Below, piece after piece: positions 1-6,036 of a stretch of 7,831 bases of DNA; the stretch's first letter is position 1, and each line of letters opens with the position of its first letter. Source of the DNA: Sphingomonadaceae bacterium. GTDB lineage: Bacteria; Pseudomonadota; Alphaproteobacteria; Sphingomonadales; Sphingomonadaceae. The notes under the pieces are model-generated. The model was not told the origin of the DNA, made no database searches, and worked only from the letters and a program-made list of their open reading frames with translations. A program made the position numbers and the translations under genes. The stretch spans positions 1 to 7,831 of the forward strand of contig JAFAZM010000045.1 in the NCBI GenBank assembly GCA_019239785.1. Direction: 5' to 3'.

Positions 1-117
1 GAGATGGGCGTCGCGCAGCCGCTCGTTGCCGAGGTCGAGCGGCGCCGTTTCCACGGGCCCCTGGGGAAGCTCCCCTTCCGGTGCGTCGGATTCTAACGGA
101 ACGGGCGCGTGATACAT
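1..117 (-). CDS. Unrecognised protein, N-terminal fragment (39 codons, runs off left edge)
   Basis: Reading leftwards from the ATG at 117-115, an open frame reaches the window edge without a stop. The fragment begins MYHAPVPLESDAPEGELPQG and continues with an acidic, proline-rich stretch and then a more helical-looking LGNERLRDAHL. Most third codon positions are G or C. The competing minus-strand frame from the ATG at 127 is arginine-rich, as shadow frames in GC-rich DNA usually are, and the third frame hits a stop. Only a weak GGAA precedes the start at short distance. A perfect AGGAGG (148-153) lies about 30 bases upstream, too far for this start, and no in-frame start codon lies between them. 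There is no signal peptide or membrane segment in the visible part. I do not recognise the family. It follows the M1 peptidase gene on the same strand, but a 143-base gap with hairpins suggests a separate transcription unit. Confidence 0.5.
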   Translation of the reverse strand, partial: MYHAPVPLESDAPEGELPQGPVETAPLDLGNERLRDAHL

Positions 118-180
118 CGATTTCCATCGGCTCGGGCGGGATGCAGACCTCCTAGCCGCAAGACTTTGATGGATCGTTAA

Positions 181-205
181 ACAGGCGCCGGTTTTTGCGC
201 CCTGT
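181..205 (-). other. Imperfect hairpin in the gap after the M1 peptidase gene
   Basis: ACAGGCGC at 181-188 faces GCGCCCTGT at 197-205, forming an 8-bp stem with one bulged C and a loop containing five T on the plus strand. Read on the minus strand it is followed by TTAACG, only a weak U-tract. It could be a second, weaker terminator for the peptidase gene or a leader structure of the gene starting at 117. No function can be assigned from the sequence alone. Confidence 0.3.
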
Positions 206-215
206 GGAGCGCGTC

Positions 216-240
216 AAAATGTTCCGAAAACGGCATTTTT
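216..240 (-). terminator. Probable intrinsic terminator of the M1 peptidase gene
   Basis: AAAATG (216-221) pairs with CATTTT (234-239), and inside it CCG (224-226) pairs with CGG (231-233) across an AAAA loop, with a two-base bulge. Read on the minus strand the structure lies about 20 bases past the peptidase stop codon and ends in ATTTTGAC, a short T-tract. A-tract and T-tract flank both sides, so it could also act rightwards. The GC core is only 3 bp, which makes it weak, but it is the most terminator-like element in the gap. Confidence 0.4.
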
Positions 241-260
241 CCGCGCTTGTGCGGATCAGG

Positions 261-2138
261 TCAGTGTCGCTGGAGCAGCCGGTCGACACGGTCCCGGGTG
301 ACGCTGTGATAGCCCGCCCTGGTCTCCGCATAGATGCGCTGCGCGATCGGCAGGCCCCAGTCGCCCTGCGCGACGAGCGCCTGGAAGATCGGCACGACGA
401 AGCGCATCCGCCCCATGGCCTGGAGGAAGCGCTCGGCGGCCGGCACTGCCGGTTCGTAGCGATTGGCGAGCGCGAGCCGCAGCCAGGCGAACAGGACCTC
501 CGAATTGCCGCTGTCGGCGAGGCGGAAGGCGCGGTCCAGCTCCGCGAGGCGCGCCTGGCTCTGCCGCTGCGCGATGCCCTTCAGGAAGCGCACCCGCTCG
601 GCCCAGTTCCAGCGCGCGAAGGCGGCGCCGTCGGCCGGACCGCCGGCATCGAAGGTGCGCACCGCGGCGTCGACCTCGGCGAAGGCGGCCGGATCGGGAC
701 GGGCGGCATTGTCGGGCACGCCCGGCTGATAGACCCAGCGATCGAGCTGGAGCCTGTCCTCGAGCGCCCGGTCTCCCCGGATCAGGTTGGCGCGCAGATC
801 GGCGAGGAAGCCGGCCGAGGTCATCGGCTGGAAGGCGTGGCGGTCGAAATAGGAGCGCAGATAGGCGTCCCACCGCGGCCGGCCGACGATATGCTCGATG
901 GTGCGCAGGAAGATCGCGCCCTTGTCGTAGATGATGCCGCTATTGGTCCCGTCCGGATCGTCGAAATCGTGGTGGAGCGCGGTCGCCGGGGAGGTCGGGC
1001 CGAGCTGGCGCAGCGCCGCCTGCATGTCGTCCCAGGACAAGGCCGCTTCCTGGCTGGCACGGTGCGGTCCGTAGACCAGCTCCATCACCCGGTTCTCGGC
1101 GTAGGTGGTGAAGCCCTCGTTGAGCCAGGAATCGGACCAGACCGCATTGGTGACGAGGTTCCCCGACCAGCTGTGCGAGAGCTCGTGCGCGATCACGCTG
1201 ACCAGGCTGCGGTCGCCGGCGATCACCGTCGGGGTCAGGAAGGTGAGGGTCGGATTCTCCATGCCGCCATAGGGAAAGCTCGGCGGCAGCACGATCATGT
1301 CGTAGCGGCCCCAGCGATAGGGGCCGTAGAGCCGCTCCGCGGCGGCGACCATCGCTTCGGTGTCGCGCAGCTCCGAGGCGGCCCGGTCGAGCATCGCAGG
1401 CTCGGTCCAGACGCCGGTGCGCGGGCCGAGCGCCCGGAAGGCGATGTCGCCGACCGCGATCGCGATCAGATAAGGCGCGACCGGATGGGTCATGCGGAAG
1501 CGGAATGCGCGCCGGCCCGGGCCGGCGGGCACGCCGCGCGGGCTCAGCCGCTCGCCCGACATCACCGCGGTCAATGGCGCGGGAACGGTGATCCGCGCCT
1601 CCCAGGTCTGGCGGATGCCCGGGCTGTCCTGGGTCGGAATCCAGCTCCGGTTGAGGATCGATTCGCCCTGGCTCAGCAGATAGGGATGATTGCGGCCCAC
1701 CGTCTGCGCCGGCGTCAGCCACTGCAAGGCAGCCGCCTCGGGCGCGCTGCGGTAGCGGATCACGATCCGCCGTGCCGCGCCGATCTCGACAATGAGCGGG
1801 CGCCCGTGGGTCGCATCGCCCTGGCCCAGCGACCAGTGCAGCGGCCGCCCGCGCGCATCGGTGATCGCCTGGATCTCGAGATCCTCGTCGTCGAGCACGA
1901 TCTCGTTCCCGCCGCGCGCCGCCAGGATGTCGAGCGTCGCCGTGCCGGCCATCCGATGCGCGGTGAAATCGGCATCGAGATCGAGCGCGACATGGGTGAC
2001 CCGCGCCACCTCGGGACGGGCGTAGCTGTGCACGTCGCGCGCCTCCGGCGTAGTCAGGATCGGTGCGACGGCGGGTGGGGCGGCGGCGGACATGCCGGCG
2101 CAAAGGACGGAGGCGGCAGCGAGAATCAAGCGATGCAT
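261..2138 (-). CDS. Exported M1 family zinc aminopeptidase, leukotriene A4 hydrolase type
   Basis: The 625-residue protein begins with a Sec-like signal peptide (about residues 1-20: Arg3, a hydrophobic run, then SAAA), so the enzyme probably acts in the periplasm. A saddle-like beta domain (about 40-240) is followed by the catalytic domain. This has the substrate-anchoring PYGGMEN motif (289-295), the zinc site HELSH (318-322), the third zinc ligand in NEG (Glu341) and a YDKG motif (Tyr404) at the position of the transition-state tyrosine. The C-terminal helical domain contains GRMRF (576-580), matching the leukotriene A4 hydrolase segment whose Arg and Lys bind the substrate carboxylate. 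The family removes N-terminal residues from peptides; the epoxide hydrolase activity of the animal enzyme should not be assumed. Length fits the family and no key residue is missing. The ATG at 2138 is chosen because it directly precedes the signal peptide; only a weak GAG lies upstream. The gene is divergent from the TrmB regulator across 70 bases and may share its AT-rich promoter region. Confidence 0.93.
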   Translation of the reverse strand: MHRLILAAASVLCAGMSAAAPPAVAPILTTPEARDVHSYARPEVARVTHVALDLDADFTAHRMAGTATLDILAARGGNEIVLDDEDLEIQAITDARGRPLHWSLGQGDATHGRPLIVEIGAARRIVIRYRSAPEAAALQWLTPAQTVGRNHPYLLSQGESILNRSWIPTQDSPGIRQTWEARITVPAPLTAVMSGERLSPRGVPAGPGRRAFRFRMTHPVAPYLIAIAVGDIAFRALGPRTGVWTEPAMLDRAASELRDTEAMVAAAERLYGPYRWGRYDMIVLPPSFPYGGMENPTLTFLTPTVIAGDRSLVSVIAHELSHSWSGNLVTNAVWSDSWLNEGFTTYAENRVMELVYGPHRASQEAALSWDDMQAALRQLGPTSPATALHHDFDDPDGTNSGIIYDKGAIFLRTIEHIVGRPRWDAYLRSYFDRHAFQPMTSAGFLADLRANLIRGDRALEDRLQLDRWVYQPGVPDNAARPDPAAFAEVDAAVRTFDAGGPADGAAFARWNWAERVRFLKGIAQRQSQARLAELDRAFRLADSGNSEVLFAWLRLALANRYEPAVPAAERFLQAMGRMRFVVPIFQALVAQGDWGLPIAQRIYAETRAGYHSVTRDRVDRLLQRH

Positions 2139-2172
2139 GCGTAGCTCGGCGGCTGGGGAACCGCGCGGGCCG

Positions 2173-2208
2173 TTGCACGGATCGTCCTGATCGTATATAT
2201 TATTTCTG
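2173..2208 (+). promoter_or_regulatory. Promoter of the TrmB-hydrolase pair, probably giving a leaderless transcript
   Basis: TATATT at 2196-2201 is a good sigma-70 type -10 box. TTGCAC at 2173-2178 is a weaker -35 box, exactly 17 bases upstream. Transcription would start about 7 bases past the -10 box, at about 2208-2209, which is the ATG itself. No Shine-Dalgarno sequence fits before the ATG. The AT-rich patch stands out sharply from its surroundings and lies in the only space between two divergent genes, so part of it may also drive the M1 peptidase gene. ATTATT (2199-2204) and AATAAT (2218-2223) form an inverted repeat spanning the start codon, a possible operator. Confidence 0.5.
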
Positions 2209-3036
2209 ATGACACATAATAATGCGGCAATCGCGCTCTCGGCGCTTGGCTTCGGGGAGATCGAGGCAGCGGTCTATTGCGAGCTGCTGCAGCGTCCCGC
2301 GACCGGCTACCGGCTCGCCCAGGCGCTCGGCAAATCCCCGCCCAACATCTACCACGCGCTCGGCTCGCTCCATCAGAAGGGGGCGGTGGTTGCCGACGAC
2401 AGCGAGGGCCGCGTCTATCGCGCGGTGCCGCCGGCCGAATTGCTGACCGGGCTTGCTCGCCAGTTCGAGGCGCGGCGCGACGCTGCGCTGGACGCGCTCG
2501 CCGCGATTCCGGCCGAAGGCGGCGGCGAGCGGATCTATCATCTGAAGACGGTCGACCAGGTGCTGGACCGCGCCCGCCGGATGATCGCCGAAGCGCGCGA
2601 GATCCTGCTGTTCGACTGCTTCCCGGCGCCGTTCGCGATCCTGCGGCCCGAGCTGCGGGCGGCAGCGGCGCGCGGCGTTCGCGTCGTCGGCACCGTCTAC
2701 GAGGCGGTCGACGAGCCGGGCTTCGACGCGATCCGCTCGCCGCCGAGCCCCGGCGTCACCGACCTCTGGCCCGGCGACCAGCTCAGCCTCGTCGCCGACG
2801 CCGCCGAATATCTGCTCGCCTTGCTCGGCCGCGACGACCGGCAGGTGCGGCACGCAGTCTGGAGCGACGGCCCCTATCTCTCCTCCCTGCAGCACAATGC
2901 GCTGGCCTCGGAGATCAGGCTGGTCGCGCTCGCGCCCGAGGATCGCGACGCTCTGGCCGGGATCAGCCTGCTGCGCGCCTGTCCGCCCGGACTGCGCGAG
3001 CTGATCGGCGAAGCGCAGCCGGCGCAGTCCACATGA
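2209..3036 (+). CDS. TrmB family transcriptional regulator
   Basis: The 275-residue protein opens with a TrmB-type winged helix-turn-helix (about residues 6-75). It includes LSALGFGEIEAAVYCELLQ, a recognition region around GKSPPNIYHALGSL (41-54), and the wing VVADDSEGRVYRAVPP (60-75). A short amphipathic linker (about 76-100) probably mediates dimer contact. The remainder (about 108-243) resembles the phospholipase D-like effector domain of TrmB proteins, seen in IYHLKTVDQVLDRARRMI and the strand EILLFDCF, but no HKD catalytic motif is present, so it should be a sensor and not an enzyme. TrmB proteins are often sugar-responsive in archaea; in bacteria the ligand is mostly unknown, and none can be named here. 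The ATG at 2209 lacks a ribosome binding site and probably starts a leaderless message. The stop codon overlaps the next gene's start (ATGA, 3033-3036), implying translational coupling and local control of the hydrolase. Autoregulation and control of the divergent peptidase are possible but inferred. Confidence 0.88.
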   Translation: MTHNNAAIALSALGFGEIEAAVYCELLQRPATGYRLAQALGKSPPNIYHALGSLHQKGAVVADDSEGRVYRAVPPAELLTGLARQFEARRDAALDALAAIPAEGGGERIYHLKTVDQVLDRARRMIAEAREILLFDCFPAPFAILRPELRAAAARGVRVVGTVYEAVDEPGFDAIRSPPSPGVTDLWPGDQLSLVADAAEYLLALLGRDDRQVRHAVWSDGPYLSSLQHNALASEIRLVALAPEDRDALAGISLLRACPPGLRELIGEAQPAQST

Positions 3037-4443
3037 TCCGCCTGACGCGCTGGGCCGCGGCCTTGCTGCTCGCGCTCGCCGCCACCGGCGCTGCCGCGGC
3101 CGCGCGTCTGGAAGTGAGTCCGGCCGAAGTGCTCGAGGGCGAGCCGGTCTCCATCCGGATCATCGGCGCGGCACCGGGCAGCCAGGTGACGCTCCACGCC
3201 CAATCGACGCTCCGTGCAGCCTCGGGCACCGCCATCCCCTTCCATGGCTATGCCACCTATCGCGTCGGCGCGAACGGGATCGTCGATCTCGCCACCGCCG
3301 CGCCAATTGCGGGGACCTATGAGGGCGCCGACCTGCGCGGCCTGTTCTGGTCGCAGCAGCGCGTCGTGCCCGAGGTCGCGCCGCTGCCGCCCGTGCTCGC
3401 CGAGGCGCCGGCGCCGGCGCCGGACCAGGTGCTGCTGACCTTGCAGGTCCAGAACCGGGCCGAGGACCGCGCGGCCTTGCGCTTCCTCGCGAGCGACGTG
3501 CCGGTGCGCCGCGAGGAGGTGCGCGCGCCGGGCCTGATCGGCGCCTTCTACACGGCGCCCGGCGCACGGGCGCGGCCGGTGGTCGTGATCCTGCACGGCA
3601 GCGAAGGCGGCTTCGATTATGCCGATTGGCTGGGGCCGATGCTGGTCGCGCGCGGCTACAGCGTCTTCGGCCTCGTCTATTACGCACCGCATGTCCGCCC
3701 GGTCGCTGGTGCGCCGGAGGCTCTGAACGGGATTCCGGTGGAATCGCTCGAACGGGCGCGGACCTGGCTCGCGACGCGGCCCGAGGCCGATGTCGAACGG
3801 TTCGGACTGGTCGGAGCGTCCAAGGGCGGCGAGTTCGCCATGCTGCTCGCCTCGACTTATGCCTGGATCGACGCGGTCGCCGCCTTCACCCCTTCGGCCT
3901 GGGTCTCGCAGGGGTTCAGCTACGGCAGCGGCGAGGCCGGCATGGGGTCGTCCTGGAGCCGCGGCGGCCGCGGCCTGCCCTTTGTGCCGGAGACCGGGCT
4001 CGCCCGCGAGGTCCACAATTTCACGATCCCCGGCGGCGAGGTGCGGATGGCCAACGTCCATCTCGCCAATCTCGCTTCCGCCGCGCACGCTTGCGGCGGC
4101 CGCGATCCCGGTCGAGCGCAGCCATGCCGCCGTCCTGCTCGCCGGCGGCGGCGACGACCAGACCGGCGCCTCGGGCCGCAGCGTGGCGGCGGTCGCCGAG
4201 CGCCTGCGCAGGGCGCATTATCGCAGGCCGGTCGAGGTTCTCATCTATCCCAATGCCGGCCACCTGATCGTGGACACCGGCTGGCGCCCGACGACGACCC
4301 ACAATGCGGGGCCCTCGCAGGATGGCGGCACAGCCGAGGCCGACGCCCGCGCCCAGGCGGATTCATGGGCCCGGCTGATCGCCTTTCTGGCCCGCGAGCT
4401 CCGGCCCGCCGCCCACGATCGCACCCCGGAAAGGGCGCGCTGA
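3033..4443 (+). pseudogene. Exported acyl-CoA thioester hydrolase/BAAT-like alpha/beta hydrolase, interrupted by one frameshift
   Basis: The protein starts MIRLTRWAAALLLALAATGA, a Sec-type signal peptide, then has a beta-rich N-terminal domain (about residues 25-115) resembling that of acyl-CoA thioesterase/BAAT proteins: LEVSPAEVLEGEPVSI, then GTYEGADLRGLFWS. A PAPAP linker (126-130) precedes the alpha/beta hydrolase domain. That domain shows VVVILHGSEGGFDY (183-196), IPVESLERARTWL and the nucleophile elbow GASKGG with Ser263. The reading frame beginning at 3033 stops making sense after about 4083. The rest of the domain continues one base over (codons from about 4096): IPVERSHAAVLLAGGGDDQ with the triad Asp at 4153-4158, YPNAGHLI with the triad His at 4261-4263, and a typical ending ADSWARLIAFLAREL, stopping at 4443. 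Uncorrected translation runs to a TAA at 4535 and lacks Asp and His. Both halves keep good codon use, so this is either a recent mutation or a sequencing/assembly error. Repaired length is about 470 residues. The exported location is odd for a CoA thioesterase; the true substrate is unknown. Confidence 0.85.
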
Positions 4444-4540
4444 GTCCGTCCCATAAAGGGGCGGTTCGTTCAGACGGCCTCCCGCTCAATGGACAGGGCA
4501 ATGAAGCCCACCTACGCTCGCTGCGCCCGGAATAATCGCA

Positions 4541-4544
4541 GAGG
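4541..4544 (+). promoter_or_regulatory. Ribosome binding site deciding the GTG start at 4550
   Basis: GAGG at 4541-4544 lies 5 bases before the GTG at 4550 and is the best Shine-Dalgarno match in the 106-base gap after the hydrolase. No ATG in this frame gives a better start, because the first membrane helix begins only about a dozen codons downstream. I see no convincing -35/-10 pair in 4444-4549, so the gene may depend on read-through from the TrmB-hydrolase pair or on an unrecognised promoter. Confidence 0.6.
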
Positions 4545-4549
4545 AAAAG

Positions 4550-5977
4550 GTGGAGTCTTTACTCTCGATTTCACCATGGCGGGAGTTGTTCTGGCTCGCC
4601 GTCGGCGGGCTTTTCTTCGGGCTGCTCTGCCTGTCTGGCGCGTTGCTGCGCGCTGCTTTGTGGCCGCCGCCGCGCGCCGGCCGCCGCATCGTCGCGACGC
4701 GGAGCGTGGTCGCGGCGGGATCCGACACCGTCGACGATCTCGAGACGATCGAAGGGATCGGCCCGGCCATTGCCGCCTTGCTGCGCACGCAGGGCATCGG
4801 CAGCTTCGCCGAGCTGGCCGGCTACCGCGCCGCCCAGCTGCGCCTGATCCTGCAGCGGGACCCCGCTTTGGCGCTCGCCGAGCCTTCGACCTGGGCGTTC
4901 CAGGCGCGGCTGCTGGCGGAGGGGCGCTACGGCGACTTCGTCCGGCTGATCGCGATGCTCAATTGCGGCGTGCCGCGCCTCTGCAGCGTCGTCGAGGAAT
5001 GCTGCGCCGGCCGGCTGCGGGCCGGCGGGATCTGCACGATCGCCGAGCTTCAGCGCAGCACGGTCTCACAGGTGGTCAATTGCTTCCCCCAGAACGATCG
5101 GGCCGACGTCACCCGCTGGGCGCCGCGCTGGATCGACCATGCCTATCGCCTGCACGAGGGCGACGAGGCGACCTTGTGCGCGCTCGCCCGAATCGCCCCC
5201 TTCTCGGGGCCCATGCGCGCCGAAAGCGTGCGTGCCGAGACCAGGCGTGGGACGGTGCGCACGGCAACAGCCGTCGAGGCGGGAGCGGAAGAAGGCGCTC
5301 TCGTCGCCTATTGGCAGCGCGAAAGCTGGCTGCGGCTCATCTGCGCCCCGCTCGGCGGGCTCGCCTTGCTCCTGCTGCTGCTCCTGTTCGCGCTGCTGGG
5401 CGTGATACCTTCCCATCCTCAGCCGAGGGGCCCGGTGATCGTCCCCTACCCCACCGGCGGGCCGCCGGTTTTCATCCCCGGCGGCGGCACGGCGATCTGG
5501 ATGGTGCCAGGCGGCGGCGGGCCGCCTTACCTGCTTTACGGCCCCTATGGCTGGCTCGGGAGCGGCGACGGCAATGGGATCAACGGCATCAACGGCACGA
5601 ACGGGACCAACGGCGCCAACGGCACCAATGGAACCAACGGGGCCAACGGAACCAACGGGGCCAACGGCACCAACGGGGCCAACGGCACCAACACCGCCAA
5701 CGGTAGCAACACGACCGGCACAGGCGGCTGGTTCTGGAACGGCGGTGGGTGGAGCTGGAACGGGGCCTGGAGTTATGGTCCAAACGGCCGCTACTATGGG
5801 CCTTACCCCCCCGGCCCCTGGGGGCCACCAGCGCCGTCCGCCTGCTGCCCTGATTGTGCGCAGCCGACCTGCCCGCAGCCACCGCCACCGCCGCCGCCAC
5901 AGCCCCGGCCTCAACCGCAGTCCCAATATTGCACCTGCGATGTCTGCGGCTGCGAGGACGATTCGCCGCAACGGTAA
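4550..5977 (+). CDS. Membrane protein with helix-hairpin-helix domain and collagen-like, Cys-rich periplasmic tail
   Basis: The 475-residue product is a mosaic. A membrane helix (about residues 12-37) is followed by basic residues (RAGRR, 42-46), placing the next region in the cytoplasm. A helix-hairpin-helix segment (about 61-103: DDLETIEGIGPAIAALLRTQGI, with GIGP at 69-72) leads into a TWAFQARLLAEGRYGDF segment seen in bacterial HhH proteins. Residues 137-180 hold six cysteines (139, 145, 151, 152, 162, 178). A second helix (about 261-285, with an unbroken Leu run) should return the chain to the periplasm. The tail has a Pro/Gly-rich part (289-334), 13 perfect Gly-X-Asn triplets (343-381), a Trp/Tyr/Gly-rich segment (391-427), and a C-terminus with eight cysteines (432, 433, 436, 441, 461, 463, 466, 468) around a seven-proline run. 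HhH domains usually contact DNA or protein, but a membrane-tethered one could as well be a scaffold. I do not recognise the whole protein; its function is unknown. The GTG start is supported by GAGG at 4541-4544. Confidence 0.85.
   Translation: MESLLSISPWRELFWLAVGGLFFGLLCLSGALLRAALWPPPRAGRRIVATRSVVAAGSDTVDDLETIEGIGPAIAALLRTQGIGSFAELAGYRAAQLRLILQRDPALALAEPSTWAFQARLLAEGRYGDFVRLIAMLNCGVPRLCSVVEECCAGRLRAGGICTIAELQRSTVSQVVNCFPQNDRADVTRWAPRWIDHAYRLHEGDEATLCALARIAPFSGPMRAESVRAETRRGTVRTATAVEAGAEEGALVAYWQRESWLRLICAPLGGLALLLLLLLFALLGVIPSHPQPRGPVIVPYPTGGPPVFIPGGGTAIWMVPGGGGPPYLLYGPYGWLGSGDGNGINGINGTNGTNGANGTNGTNGANGTNGANGTNGANGTNTANGSNTTGTGGWFWNGGGWSWNGAWSYGPNGRYYGPYPPGPWGPPAPSACCPDCAQPTCPQPPPPPPPQPRPQPQSQYCTCDVCGCEDDSPQR
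5576..5692 (+). repeat. Tandem 9-bp repeat coding for 13 Gly-X-Asn triplets
   Basis: The array encodes 13 consecutive Gly-X-Asn triplets with X = I, I, T, T, A, T, T, A, T, A, T, A, T, followed by degenerate copies up to about 5712. Later copies alternate Ala and Thr, giving an 18-base superunit close to AACGGGGCCAACGGCACC. Copies differ at synonymous third positions (GGC, GGG, GGA), so the protein pattern is more conserved than the DNA. The array is in frame, and gain or loss of units would not disturb the downstream tail. Confidence 0.9.
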
Positions 5978-5982
5978 GGCCG

Positions 5983-6002
5983 AAAAGGGCGGGTCCCGCC
6001 TT
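5983..6002. terminator. Short GC hairpin between convergent genes
   Basis: GGCGG (5988-5992) and CCGCC (5996-6000) pair around a 3-base loop. On the minus strand the stem is followed by CTTTTC, a usable T-tract, about 37 bases after the stop codon of the S9 peptidase. On the plus strand it lies 10 bases after the TAA of the HhH gene but is followed only by TTCT. It most likely serves the leftward peptidase transcript and perhaps weakly the rightward one. Confidence 0.45.
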
Positions 6003-6036
6003 CTGGCCCGCGCGGCTTCAGCGCGCCGTGCCCGCC

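Noticed and set aside
2084..2138. Lipoprotein signal in the M1 peptidase (Cys13)
   Set aside because: The residues before Cys (SVL) do not fit a lipobox and the Cys lies inside the hydrophobic core. An ordinary Sec signal ending near SAAA fits better.
195..2144. A 649-codon open frame on the plus strand opposite the M1 peptidase
   Set aside because: It is antisense to a gene with clear catalytic motifs. Its product is rich in Arg, Gly, Ala and Asp-like shadow composition with no recognisable domain, as expected in high-GC DNA.
3408..3425. GGCGCC-type short repeat
   Set aside because: It simply encodes the APAPAP linker between the two domains of the hydrolase; too short to be a functional DNA repeat.
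2874..4088. A 404-codon minus-strand open frame opposite the hydrolase
   Set aside because: Arg/Gly/Ala-rich shadow with no domain and no ribosome site, opposite a gene with signal peptide and hydrolase motifs.
4080..4105. Programmed ribosomal frameshift as explanation for the split hydrolase
   Set aside because: No slippery heptamer, nearby stop codon in the first frame or stimulatory Shine-Dalgarno-like element is visible. The family is normally encoded in one frame.
4489..5706. An open frame starting at ATG 4489 overlapping the HhH gene
   Set aside because: It becomes Arg-rich and, over the repeat, gives an RNQRGQRHQ-like pattern. The frame at 4550 has a ribosome site, membrane helices and a domain.
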